A DNA stretch of 64,000 nucleotides from Alphaproteobacteria bacterium (GTDB lineage Bacteria > Pseudomonadota > Alphaproteobacteria > Rhizobiales > GCA-2746425), in contig JANSWZ010000005.1 of the NCBI GenBank assembly GCA_024743215.1, forward strand, positions 124,001-188,000. Reading direction: 5' to 3'. This document shows, in pieces, positions 1 through 8,230 of this stretch (the stretch's first letter is position 1; every line of letters starts with the position of its first letter). The notes beneath the pieces were generated by a model that saw only the letters and a list, made by a program, of their open reading frames with translations, did not search any database and was not told the origin of the DNA. A program made the translations under genes and the position numbers.

Positions 1-576
1 TTATGGTTTGCGGAAGAACACGTTGATGCGTGCCATGTCATTGATGAAATCGAGCGCAGTGATCTGGTAGGACATCACGTCGACGCCAAGCCGCGTCGAC
101 AGGTCCTTGCGCATTGCTTCGGGGTCGGAAAGCGCATGCGTATCGATCTTGTCGAGGGTGATCTTGACGCCGTCAGCCGATTTCAGAATGCGCGGATGAT
201 CCAGCGCCCATGCGCCCAGCAAGACCAGACTGACAATCACGCCGACAAAGGCCAGTTCGGTTCCGTGGATAGAGCAGATGACCGCGATAGCGATGGACCC
301 GAAAAAATAGGTGATCTCGACTTTGGAAATCTGCTCTGAGCGCAGGGTGAAGAGGGCGAGGATGGCAAACAAACCAAACCCGGCAGCCAGACTGAATTCG
401 ACCGATGACAGCACTGTCAGCACGCCAAAGGCAAAGACGTTGAAGAGTGACGCCGCGGTCACGAGTTCCTTGTCGCGATAGCGGCGATAATAGAGCCCGA
501 ATATCAGGACCATCATGGCGGAGATATTGACTACAAAACGAATGAGTGTTTCGGGGGCCAGAACTTGTTCAAGCAT
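1..576 (-). CDS. DUF4956 family membrane protein
   Basis: A 191-residue integral membrane protein. Hydrophobic segments are visible at about residues 10-28, 38-58, 60-78 and 88-125, followed by a soluble C-terminal part of about 65 residues. The overall pattern matches the DUF4956 family, whose biochemical role is not established; such genes often neighbour VTC-domain or CotH-like genes, but the downstream side lies outside the window so this cannot be checked. The stop codon occupies the first three bases, so the gene is complete. Start taken at the ATG at 574-576. It is divergent from the rpiR regulator across a 391-base gap. Confidence 0.8.
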   Translation of the reverse strand: MLEQVLAPETLIRFVVNISAMMVLIFGLYYRRYRDKELVTAASLFNVFAFGVLTVLSSVEFSLAAGFGLFAILALFTLRSEQISKVEITYFFGSIAIAVICSIHGTELAFVGVIVSLVLLGAWALDHPRILKSADGVKITLDKIDTHALSDPEAMRKDLSTRLGVDVMSYQITALDFINDMARINVFFRKP

Positions 577-967
577 TTTCTTGATCCTTGGTGTTGGTGA
601 TGCCTGAACAACGTTCGCCAGCTAAATTTATTCCGAGAAAAAGAAAAACTTTCGGCTCGCTGATACGAACCGTCAGATCCGGGCGGCAAAGTGTTCGGAG
701 CATGTCGGGCAGGAATCCATTCATTTCTCAAGCTGTCGGTGTTGGAAGCCATGGGTTTTCGCCCGGCTCCAGGCCGGATCCGCGACCGGCATTTGGCAAC
801 GCCGCGCGACAAACGCGACCTGACCACGCCGCGCCTTTGCTCCGGCGCGCTCGTGCGTGTGTGGTGTGCCATTACTGAAATCTTGCAGCAGGAATCTTTT
901 TGCAAGAAGACTTGCAGTCGTTAGACATATGTGCAAGTTTGTTTGCATAAACTGCAGTAGGCTAGTA
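577..967. other. Non-coding divergent promoter region
   Basis: No convincing gene in this 391-base gap. The left two thirds show only short overlapping reading frames with unlike-protein composition. The right end (882-947) carries a phased set of TGCAAG/CTTGCA half-sites described separately and is the likely control region of the rpiR operon. Confidence 0.6.
882..947. promoter_or_regulatory. Candidate RpiR operator array (two 16-bp palindromes)
   Basis: Two palindromes are read directly: TGCAAGAAGACTTGCA at 901-916 (perfect 6-bp arms) and TGCAAGTTTGTTTGCA at 932-947 (5-bp arms), centres 31 bp apart, plus one more CTTGCA half-site at 882-887. They end 20 bases before the chosen rpiR start. 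Family knowledge: MurR/RpiR regulators usually bind such paired inverted repeats at their own promoter and respond to a phosphorylated sugar. Autoregulation here is inferred. Confidence 0.55.
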
Positions 968-1804
968 ATGTCCATTATAGAAAAAATATCCAGAAGCAGC
1001 CATGCTCTGACGCCAAACGAACGGCTCCTTGTGCAAACGGTGATGGACAGTCCTGCCACTGCAGCTCTGGGCACTGCAAGTGATCTTGCAGATTCGGTTG
1101 GCGTGCATGAAGCAACAGCCAGCCGGCTGGCACGCAAGCTTGGCTACAGCAATTATGCTGCATTCCGGCATGCATTGCGGGATGAGTTCATTGCCACGCG
1201 AGAAACCGCAACCCGGTTTGAAAATACGATTGCAGGGAACAGCGCTGACACGATCCTGGGCGACCTTGCGCAGCAGGAGATGCAGGCGCTGTCGGATTTG
1301 GGCAGCATCATCAATCCGGTACAAATTGCTCAAGTCGCTGACGCTTTGGCGAGTGCAAACCGCATTTTTCTTTACGGATATGGCAATGCTGAAGTGCTGT
1401 CCCTGATGCTGTGCAAACGGTTTCGTCGGTTCGGCATGGATGTCCACCAACTGGATGGAGATCCGCGCAGCCAGGCCGAAAAGGTTTTGGGAATGTCGCG
1501 GGGGGATGTGCTGCTGACATTCGCCTTCCGCCGACCCCCGCGCGGCTACGAAGCTCTGGCGGAGACGGCACAGGAAGCCGGCGCTGAAACCATTGTCATT
1601 TCAGGCAGCAGCGGTGCGATGCTGTCGCCGCAGCCTGATATTCTGTTGATTGCCCCGCGCTCAGGAAGCGCGGAAGCATTTCAAACTCTGACCGTGCCGA
1701 TGACAGTCTGTAACGCAATTGTCATAGCGGTCGGACACATAGCGAAAGAGGAATCGCTGAAAAAACTCGAAAGGCTGGGACAGCTGATCGAACGGTTCGA
1801 CTGA
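968..1804 (+). CDS. MurR/RpiR family transcriptional regulator
   Basis: 278 residues. The N-terminal 75 or so residues form an RpiR-type helix-turn-helix (the stretch TPNERLLVQ followed by the recognition part EATASRLARKLG). Residues about 110-255 look like a SIS phosphosugar-binding fold (IFLYGYGNA, VLLTFAFRRP, TIVISGSSGA). A longer frame opens at 857, but using it would place the palindromic operators inside the coding sequence, so the ATG at 968 is preferred. It is 31 bases upstream of, and co-directional with, a four-gene importer operon, which it probably regulates. The ligand is predicted to be a phosphorylated compound, as is usual for the SIS domain; this is inference. Confidence 0.88.
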   Translation: MSIIEKISRSSHALTPNERLLVQTVMDSPATAALGTASDLADSVGVHEATASRLARKLGYSNYAAFRHALRDEFIATRETATRFENTIAGNSADTILGDLAQQEMQALSDLGSIINPVQIAQVADALASANRIFLYGYGNAEVLSLMLCKRFRRFGMDVHQLDGDPRSQAEKVLGMSRGDVLLTFAFRRPPRGYEALAETAQEAGAETIVISGSSGAMLSPQPDILLIAPRSGSAEAFQTLTVPMTVCNAIVIAVGHIAKEESLKKLERLGQLIERFD

Positions 1805-1835
1805 CCGGACCAAAACTCTAAACGGAGGAACCAAG

Positions 1836-2954
1836 ATGTTCAAAAAAGCAACGTGCTTCGGCGCGATCGGTATCCTATTGTCTGCAGCGGCCTTCGCTGA
1901 TGACCATATGGACTCTATGAGTGCAGAAGAACTTCTGCCGCTTGCTCAAGAAGAGGGTGCGGTAATTGTCTATTCTTTCACCAGCCGTATCGGCAAAGTG
2001 GAAGCGGCCTTCGAAAAGGCCTATCCCGGCATTGACCTGCAGGGGTTCGACATTTCATCGACAGAACAGATTGCACGGCTGACCGCTGAAGCGCAGGCCG
2101 GTGTCACCAATGCCGATGTCATCTACGTTTCTGACACACCGGTTGTTCTCAAGGCGCTTCTGGAGACGGGAATTATTGCATCCTACGTGCCACCGCGTGT
2201 GGCCGACCGTGTGCCTGCGGAATTCCAGTCGCCGCTTCTGGCACAACGCCTGTCGACAAAGGTCCTGATGTATAATGAAGAGGCCAATCCCAATGGTGCC
2301 CCCATCGACAGTCTATGGGATCTGACCCGCGAAGAATGGGCAGGCCGTGTTGTCATGGTGGATCCTCTTCAGCGCGGGGATTATCTGGATTTGATGACGG
2401 AAATCGTTCTGCGCTCAGATGAAATGGCCGCGGCTTACGAGGCTGAATTTGGTCAGCCGATTGATCTGGATGGTGCGGCCAGTGCCGGCGAGCGGTTCAT
2501 CATCGATCTTTTTGCAAATGATGTAATCCTTGTCGGATCGACGGATGATGTGAATGCCGCGGTGGGTGCGCTGGGTCAGGAAAACCCACCGGTCGGCTTC
2601 ACAAGCTATTCAGACCGGCGCGACAATGAGGATGAAGGCTGGGCCTTGCAGGTTGCCAATGATGTGGCCCCTGCCCCCGGTATCATTTTTCCCGCTGTCG
2701 TGGCCCTTGCGGCCAAACCGAACAATCCGGCTGCCGCACGGCTTGTCATCGACTTCCTGATGGGAGATGAGACCGAGACTGGCGGACCTGGTCTTGCCCC
2801 GTTCTATGTGGCGGGTGATTACGTCACCCGAACCGATATTCCGCCGCATCCCGATGCCGTGCCACTGGACGCATTTACCGCATGGCGGATTGCACCGGCT
2901 GAAACGGCGAAAATCCGGGCTGAAATCGGTGATCTCGTTCTGACACTTCAATAA
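1836..2954 (+). CDS. ABC transporter substrate-binding protein, ferric/hexose-phosphate class
   Basis: 372 residues with a signal peptide (basic start MFKK, hydrophobic core, cleavage probably after AFA at about residue 22). The mature part resembles the FbpA/AfuA class of periplasmic binding proteins. The adjacent Tyr-Tyr pair that coordinates iron in classical FbpA proteins is not present anywhere in the sequence. Within this class AfuA is known to bind hexose phosphates instead of iron. Because the gene sits between a SIS-domain regulator and a permease/ATPase pair ending in a cytoplasmic phosphatase, a phosphorylated organic substrate is more likely than iron. A strong RNA hairpin follows the stop codon. 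Ribosome-binding site AACGGAGGA precedes the start. Confidence 0.85.
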   Translation: MFKKATCFGAIGILLSAAAFADDHMDSMSAEELLPLAQEEGAVIVYSFTSRIGKVEAAFEKAYPGIDLQGFDISSTEQIARLTAEAQAGVTNADVIYVSDTPVVLKALLETGIIASYVPPRVADRVPAEFQSPLLAQRLSTKVLMYNEEANPNGAPIDSLWDLTREEWAGRVVMVDPLQRGDYLDLMTEIVLRSDEMAAAYEAEFGQPIDLDGAASAGERFIIDLFANDVILVGSTDDVNAAVGALGQENPPVGFTSYSDRRDNEDEGWALQVANDVAPAPGIIFPAVVALAAKPNNPAAARLVIDFLMGDETETGGPGLAPFYVAGDYVTRTDIPPHPDAVPLDAFTAWRIAPAETAKIRAEIGDLVLTLQ

Positions 2955-2960
2955 GTCACA

Positions 2961-2988
2961 GGCCGGAGACAGATACCTGTCTTCGGCC
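2961..2988 (+). promoter_or_regulatory. Intercistronic RNA hairpin after binding-protein gene
   Basis: Twelve-base arms GGCCGGAGACAG (2961-2972) and CTGTCTTCGGCC (2977-2988) pair with one G-U wobble around the tetraloop ATAC. It lies 6 bases after the stop of the binding-protein gene and 36 before the permease. There is no T-run, so it is more likely a 3' stability element or partial barrier than a full terminator, consistent with higher expression of the binding protein. Confidence 0.7.
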
Positions 2989-3023
2989 CTATACTCGTCC
3001 AACAGTTCAAGAGGGCCACGGCT

Positions 3024-4769
3024 ATGACTGATGTCTCCATGAGCCGACAGGGACGGCGCGTCCTGTTCCGACCGGGCACAGTTTTGAAATTTGTTGTGCT
3101 TGCGCTTCTGATCGCGTTGATTGTGTTGCCGCTTTTCAGAACGGTGCTGTTCACCCTGCAACCGGATATCATCAAGGCCTGGTCTGATGTGCTGACAGGT
3201 CGCCTCTCGACCAATCTGTTTTACAAGCCTTTGGGCAATACGCTTATCATTGGTGTTGTGGTTGCAACGGGATGTGTGTTGCTGGGGGGCTTTCTGGCAT
3301 GGCTTGTCGTCATGACCAATGTGCCCTTCCGCCGAACCATCGGTGTAATGGCAACACTGCCTTTCATGATTCCCTCTTTCGCTGCTGCATTGGCGTGGGG
3401 AACATTGTTTCGCAATGACCGCATAGGCGGGCAAGTGGGATGGCTGGAAGGTTTGGGACTGGACATTCCCAATTGGCTGGCCTGGGGCATGGCCCCCACC
3501 TTGATCGTGTTGACGCTGCATTATTTCAGTCTTGCCTTCACAATCATTGCAGCCGCATTGGCCACCGTAAATTCCGACCTCGTCGAAGCTGCCCAGATCG
3601 CCGGCGCGAAAGGCCGTCGCATTCTCATGGGCATTGTGCTGCCGGTGACCACACCAGCGCTGGTGGCCGCCGGATCACTCTGTTTTGCCGGAGCCGTCTC
3701 GAACTTTGCCACGCCCGCACTTCTGGGTTTGCCAGTGCGCATGCAAACGCTTTCAACCCGCCTGTTTGGCATGATCGAAGTGGGGCAAGTGGGGCGTGGC
3801 TATGTCATTGGCATTCTGCTGGTTTTGATATCAGGTGCTTTTCTGTGGGCGGGTAACCGCATTGTATCCGGGCGCCGGTCCTATGCGACCATCACCGGAA
3901 AGGGAGGGCGCGCCAAACGGTTCGATCTGCGCCGTGCCCGTTGGCCGCTTTTCATGGGCGCAATGCTGATCCTGATGGCCTCTACCGTGGTGCCGGTTAT
4001 CGTCTTGATTGCCTCAAGCCTTGCCCCATCGTCTGCCAATCTGTTTTCAAACTGGACGGCCCATTACTGGACCGGTCTTAGCAATCCATCCTTCGCGCAA
4101 GGGGTGCCTGGTATCATCTACAATGCTGATATCGTGCGGGCCCTGACTGTGACGTTGGCTCTGGGCGTTGCCGTTGCACTGACAGGCATGACCGTCGGGC
4201 TGCTTGCCTCCTACACCACGGCGCGGTTCCGCGAAGGCTGGGCATCGGCTGCAATTACACAAATCAGTTTCCTGCCACTGCTGGTGCCAGGCATCGCCTT
4301 TGGCGCGGCATACATTGCCTATCTGGGTGCCCCTATCGGGCCACTGCCAGCACTTTATGGCACATTTGCGTTGCTGGTGATCGCCGGCACAGCTTACCTG
4401 CTGCCTTTCTCCGTGCAGACCGGCCGCGCCGTCATTCAACAAGTCGGTGGCGAGTTGGAGGAAAGTGCACGGATCACCGGCGCAGGGTTCTTTCGCAGAT
4501 TGGTCAGCATCACAGTGCCGCTTGCCATCCGGGGGCTCTCGGCGGGCGGCATCTTGATCTTCGTCAAGATCATCCGGGATTTGTCTCTGGTCGTGCTGCT
4601 CTTCACGCCAACCATGCCGGTCCTGTCTGTGCTGGCCTATCGCTATGCCTCAGAGGGTTTTGGACAATTTGCCAATGCCATCACAGTGGTCATCCTCGTG
4701 ATCTCCATAACAGCAACACTCATTGCCAACCGGCTGCAGGCAAAATCACAGCCATGGCTGAAGGATTAG
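3024..4769 (+). CDS. ABC transporter permease, fused FbpB/AfuB type
   Basis: 581 residues with two homologous membrane halves (about residues 20-285 and 305-575), each carrying several hydrophobic helices and an EAA-type cytoplasmic loop (VEAAQIAGAKGRR near residue 190; LEESARITGAGFFRR near 480). This duplicated arrangement in one chain is typical of ferric-type and hexose-phosphate importers. It follows the binding protein and is 9 bases before the ATPase gene. Start ATG has AAGAGGG upstream. Substrate follows from the partner binding protein and is not known. Confidence 0.88.
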   Translation: MTDVSMSRQGRRVLFRPGTVLKFVVLALLIALIVLPLFRTVLFTLQPDIIKAWSDVLTGRLSTNLFYKPLGNTLIIGVVVATGCVLLGGFLAWLVVMTNVPFRRTIGVMATLPFMIPSFAAALAWGTLFRNDRIGGQVGWLEGLGLDIPNWLAWGMAPTLIVLTLHYFSLAFTIIAAALATVNSDLVEAAQIAGAKGRRILMGIVLPVTTPALVAAGSLCFAGAVSNFATPALLGLPVRMQTLSTRLFGMIEVGQVGRGYVIGILLVLISGAFLWAGNRIVSGRRSYATITGKGGRAKRFDLRRARWPLFMGAMLILMASTVVPVIVLIASSLAPSSANLFSNWTAHYWTGLSNPSFAQGVPGIIYNADIVRALTVTLALGVAVALTGMTVGLLASYTTARFREGWASAAITQISFLPLLVPGIAFGAAYIAYLGAPIGPLPALYGTFALLVIAGTAYLLPFSVQTGRAVIQQVGGELEESARITGAGFFRRLVSITVPLAIRGLSAGGILIFVKIIRDLSLVVLLFTPTMPVLSVLAYRYASEGFGQFANAITVVILVISITATLIANRLQAKSQPWLKD

Positions 4770-4778
4770 GGGGCCCAG

Positions 4779-5837
4779 ATGCTCGAAATTCGTAATCTCA
4801 CCAAATCTTTCAACACGTTTGAGGCTGTCAAGGATGTGTCCATCACGGTCCCAGATGGTGCTTTCCTTGTGCTGCTTGGACCATCGGGCTGCGGGAAAAC
4901 CACACTGCTGCGAATGCTTGCAGGACTGGAGCTTCCAACCAGCGGGCAGATCATATTTGACGGCAAGATTGTGTCGGACGGAGATGAGAACTGGTCAGTT
5001 GATCCAGCCAACCGCAATTCGGGATTGGTGTTCCAGTCCTATGCGCTATGGCCACACATGTCGGTGCGCGGCAATGTTGAATGGCCGCTAAAGGTGGCCC
5101 ATATGCCCCGCTCTGAACGCGCTGCGCGGGTTGATGAGGTGTTGAAGCTTCTGGATATCCACTCTCTTGGAAATCGTTATCCCAACGAAATCTCAGGCGG
5201 GCAGCAGCAACGCGTTGCGATTGCCCGCACGATTGCGCCGAAACCCGGTGTGCTGCTTTTTGACGAACCACTGTCGAACCTTGATGCCAAGCTGCGGGTG
5301 GAAATGCGCACAGAATTGATGCGTCTGCACCGCGCCACCGGCGCCACCACTGTCTACGTGACCCATGATCAGATTGAGGCCATGACCATGGCGAGCCATG
5401 TTGCTGTCATCAATAATGGGCGTGTGCAGCAGTTCGGAACGCCTTTTGATTTGATCGAGCAGCCGCAAACCTCCTTCGTCGCGACTTTTGTCGGTACCCC
5501 GCCCAACAACATAGTGCCGGTGGTCAGGAACGGGTCGGGCTACAAGGTCGGCGGGCGACACATGCCGGTGGAACCTCCCTGCGATGACTGCCTTGCCATG
5601 TATCGCGCAGAGGCCTTGCGTCTGGTTGATGATGAGACCCAACACAGCCTGGCAATGGAACTGGTCGAGGTCAGCGCGATTGCAGGGCGCGTTATGGTGA
5701 CGGGCCTGGCCAGAGACCTGCGCCTGACGGCTGTGGTGGAACATGCCCATAATGCCCCTATCGGCTCTACGGTTCATTTTGAGTTGCCCGACAACCCACA
5801 ATGCTGGTTCTCCACTGACGGCGAGAGGATCGGTTGA
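4779..5837 (+). CDS. ABC transporter ATP-binding protein (FbpC/AfuC-like)
   Basis: 352 residues. Walker A GPSGCGKTT near residue 35, signature ISGGQQQR near 140, Walker B VLLFDEPLSNLD near 160 and the switch His in YVTHDQ near 195. The C-terminal 110 residues form a TOBE-like domain, as in importer ATPases of the ferric/sugar classes. It powers the permease encoded just upstream. Its stop codon overlaps the start of the phosphatase gene (ATGA-like overlap), showing translational coupling and one operon. Confidence 0.9.
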   Translation: MLEIRNLTKSFNTFEAVKDVSITVPDGAFLVLLGPSGCGKTTLLRMLAGLELPTSGQIIFDGKIVSDGDENWSVDPANRNSGLVFQSYALWPHMSVRGNVEWPLKVAHMPRSERAARVDEVLKLLDIHSLGNRYPNEISGGQQQRVAIARTIAPKPGVLLFDEPLSNLDAKLRVEMRTELMRLHRATGATTVYVTHDQIEAMTMASHVAVINNGRVQQFGTPFDLIEQPQTSFVATFVGTPPNNIVPVVRNGSGYKVGGRHMPVEPPCDDCLAMYRAEALRLVDDETQHSLAMELVEVSAIAGRVMVTGLARDLRLTAVVEHAHNAPIGSTVHFELPDNPQCWFSTDGERIG

Positions 5838-6442
5838 TGCGCATTCTTCTGGTTCGACACGGACAATCTGAATGGAACGCGGAACACAGGCTGCAGGGCC
5901 AGGCCGATATAGCCCTGTCCGAACAGGGCCGGGCACAGGCCGACGCCCTTCGCAAAGTGATTGAAGAAATTAACCCCTGCCGGGCCATCACATCGGATCT
6001 GGCACGGGTGCAGGAGACCGCCCACCGGGTTGGTGCGCCCCAAGCGCTGCCTGACAAGGAGCTTCGCGAGATTGATGTGGGCGAATGGACCGGCCGCAGA
6101 ATTCCCGACATTATCGCCGAGAATGAAGAGCACTATCTGGCCTGGCGGGCGGGGACAAACACCCCTCCGGGCGGAGAGCTATGGGAGGATTTTGCTGATC
6201 GCGTGACGCAGGTCATCCATCGCGAGGCCGAAACCCCCTGCCAGAACCTCCTCGTGGCCTGTCATGGCGGCGTGATCAGGGCCATCCTGCAGCGTTTTCT
6301 CGATCTGCAACCGGCGAGTATCATCCCCGTTGCTCCTGCCAGTCTCACGGCGATGCGGCTGGCAAATGGCCGTGGCAAACCGGCCCGGTTGGAGCTGTTC
6401 AACTACCTTCCCGACCGACTTGATTTTGAGGCTCCGGATTGA
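5837..6442 (+). CDS. Histidine phosphatase family protein
   Basis: 201 residues. The phosphoglycerate-mutase-like signature LVRHGQSEWN is at residues 5-14 (catalytic His in RHG) and the second catalytic His is in VACHGGV near residue 142; a conserved Glu-containing stretch REIDVGEWTG lies between. There is no signal peptide, so it acts in the cytoplasm. A TTG directly before the ATG could also serve as start. It overlaps the last base of the ATPase gene and ends the operon, which suggests that it dephosphorylates the imported compound or its product. Mutase or phosphatase cannot be told apart by sequence; phosphatase is favoured by context. Confidence 0.85.
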   Translation: MRILLVRHGQSEWNAEHRLQGQADIALSEQGRAQADALRKVIEEINPCRAITSDLARVQETAHRVGAPQALPDKELREIDVGEWTGRRIPDIIAENEEHYLAWRAGTNTPPGGELWEDFADRVTQVIHREAETPCQNLLVACHGGVIRAILQRFLDLQPASIIPVAPASLTAMRLANGRGKPARLELFNYLPDRLDFEAPD

Positions 6443-6450
6443 GGCGGACC

Positions 6451-7701
6451 CTAGCTTTCACGCCACTGTCGATATCGTTTCGTCAGCCTCTTCATTTTGA
6501 TCTGGTTGCCGATGAGCGCAAGAAACGCGCTGCCTCTGCGCCTGGGCGACTTTCCGGATGAAAGACGTTCCAGCTGTTTGTATGCCAGCATCATCGTGGC
6601 CATACCCGCCATTCTCTTGTTCTTCCAGGTAACGACCGGCAGGTCGATGTCTGGCGTCTTTCCCGTTTGCCAATTGTTGGGCAGATTGGGTTCATAGGCC
6701 ATCGCACTAGCTATCCCGAGGACGGAAACACCGATACCGCCCGCCTTGTTCACCAATGCATCTTCAGCCACTTCACGGCGGCGAATACCACCTGTCACCA
6801 TGATCGGCATCTGTGCAATCGCAGCGATATCTCGCGCGAAGTCAACAAAATAGGCTTCTCTGCGCCCCGTAGTGCTGCCACCTTCGATCCGCCCTTGCAT
6901 GGCCGGGCTTTCGTAGGATCCACCCGATAACTCAACCAAATCAACCGACATTGTGCCCAACTGTTCGACGACCCATTTTGCATCATTCATGTCAAATCCA
7001 CCCTTCTGAAAATCGGCTGAATTGAGCTTGACGGCGACTGAAAATCGCTCCGAGACCCGGGCACGCACGGCTCGCACTGTCTCCAGCAAAAAACGGGTAC
7101 GGTTTTCCAAGGATCCACCCCACTGATCGTCGCGGCGATTGGTCAAGGGCGACAGAAACTGATTGATCAAATACCCGTGGGCCGCGTGAATCTGGACGCC
7201 AGAAAACCCCGCTTTCTCTGCCAGTTCTGCCGTTGTTGCAAATCTGCCTATGAGGGTCTGAATTTCGTCTTCGCGCAACGCTCTGGGTTGGCGGAAATTC
7301 TTGGAAAAACCCGGAATATCAACTGCAACATCCGATGCAGAAACAGCTTCTTCGCCCAACATGGCATAGGTTTGCCGACCTGGATGATTAATCTGCATCC
7401 AGAATTGCCCGCCGCCCGCACGTCCAGCCTTTGCCCAGTCAAGAAAGGGTGCCAGGTCAGTGCCCTGCTGCAGCACCACACTGGCCGGACCTGACATGGC
7501 ATCGGGAGACACCATCACATTGCCTGTGATCAAAAGGCCGGCACCTCCTTCGGCCCACCGGCGATAGAGTGTATTCAATCTGAAATCGGGCAACTGGCCG
7601 TAGCCGGCAAGACTTTCTTCAGTCGCGGCTTTGGCAAGACGGTTTTTGAGGGTTGAACCATTGGGCAAAGTGAGTGGCTCAAATAGGGGGGAATTGGTCA
7701 T
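6451..7701 (-). CDS. NADH:flavin oxidoreductase, Old Yellow Enzyme family
   Basis: 416 residues in an OYE-type FMN-binding TIM barrel. Typical stretches are present: EPLTLPNGSTLKNRLAKAA at the N-terminus, MQINHPGRQ near 107, the active-site HAAHGYLINQFLSPLTNRR stretch near 175-193, and MVTGGIRRR near 320. The frame opens at 7749, but that ATG lies upstream of the apparent -10 box, so the ATG at 7699-7701 preceded by AAGGA is chosen. It is divergent from a MerR regulator that shares its promoter. Members reduce activated C=C bonds or nitro groups using NAD(P)H; the substrate is unknown. It converges on the phosphatase gene with only 8 bases between stops. Confidence 0.88.
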   Translation of the reverse strand: MTNSPLFEPLTLPNGSTLKNRLAKAATEESLAGYGQLPDFRLNTLYRRWAEGGAGLLITGNVMVSPDAMSGPASVVLQQGTDLAPFLDWAKAGRAGGGQFWMQINHPGRQTYAMLGEEAVSASDVAVDIPGFSKNFRQPRALREDEIQTLIGRFATTAELAEKAGFSGVQIHAAHGYLINQFLSPLTNRRDDQWGGSLENRTRFLLETVRAVRARVSERFSVAVKLNSADFQKGGFDMNDAKWVVEQLGTMSVDLVELSGGSYESPAMQGRIEGGSTTGRREAYFVDFARDIAAIAQMPIMVTGGIRRREVAEDALVNKAGGIGVSVLGIASAMAYEPNLPNNWQTGKTPDIDLPVVTWKNKRMAGMATMMLAYKQLERLSSGKSPRRRGSAFLALIGNQIKMKRLTKRYRQWRES

Positions 7702-7732
7702 ATTGGGGTCCTTGTGTCCAGAAACCCTACTG

Positions 7733-7763
7733 ATATAAACCTTCGACAATGGTTTAAGGTCAA
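7733..7763 (-). promoter_or_regulatory. MerR-type promoter of the Old Yellow Enzyme gene
   Basis: On the minus strand, -35 TTGACC (7758-7763) and -10 TTATAT (7733-7738) are separated by 19 bases, the over-long spacer characteristic of MerR-activated promoters. The spacer holds an inverted repeat ACCTT/AAGGT (7739-7743 and 7756-7760). The MerR gene starts 6 bases away on the other strand. Activation by the neighbouring MerR protein is inferred. Confidence 0.7.
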
Positions 7764-7768
7764 GTGCT

Positions 7769-8131
7769 ATGAAAATTGGTCAGCTGGCAGAGGCAACAAG
7801 TGTCTCGACATCCCGCATTCGCTTCTATGAAAAACACGGATTAATACCACCGCCTACGCGACTGGAAAACGGCTATCGTGACTATCCTGAAGAAACGATC
7901 TCAAGGTTGAGAACGATCGCCATGAGCAAAGCTCTGGGTTTCACACTCTCCGAAATTCGACGCATTCTGCCAGACGATCCAAGCAATCTGATCGCGCGTA
8001 GCGATGTTGTGGCTAATCTTGAAACGAAGCTGGTCGATATTGATCAGCAAATTGAAAATCTCAAGGCGATGCGCGGAAAAGTACGAAAGATGATCACCTA
8101 TTTTGAGGATCCAAATTCGGCAAAGTGCTGA
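7769..8131 (+). CDS. MerR family transcriptional regulator
   Basis: 120 residues. The N-terminal winged helix is clear (MKIGQLAEATSVSTSRIRFY, then GLIPPPTRLENGYRDY). Residues about 78-112 form the dimerization coiled coil (LETKLVDIDQQIENLKAM). No conserved cysteine set for metal or redox sensing is seen; a single Cys is the last residue. It is divergent from the Old Yellow Enzyme gene, whose promoter lies between them and has a 19-base spacer. It probably responds to an electrophile or to a substrate of that enzyme. Confidence 0.9.
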   Translation: MKIGQLAEATSVSTSRIRFYEKHGLIPPPTRLENGYRDYPEETISRLRTIAMSKALGFTLSEIRRILPDDPSNLIARSDVVANLETKLVDIDQQIENLKAMRGKVRKMITYFEDPNSAKC

Positions 8132-8230
8132 GATAAAGGGGTGAAGCCGCACCGCTGATCTGACCGGTCTCGCATTTGGAAATGTGCCACAAAGCTCTAT
8201 TCCGGCAATGGATGAAGGAAGCCATGGCGA

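Noticed and set aside
2610-3521. 303-codon open frame on the minus strand across the binding-protein/permease junction
   Set aside because: It is antisense to two well-supported genes, is rich in His, Gln and Arg without domain resemblance, and spans the intercistronic hairpin.
1836-5837. Annotation as a ferric iron importer
   Set aside because: The Tyr-Tyr iron ligands are missing and the neighbours (SIS-domain regulator, phosphatase) point to a phosphorylated substrate.
7702-7749. Upstream ATG for the Old Yellow Enzyme gene
   Set aside because: It lies between the -35 and -10 boxes of the apparent promoter and would add 16 residues not typical of the family.
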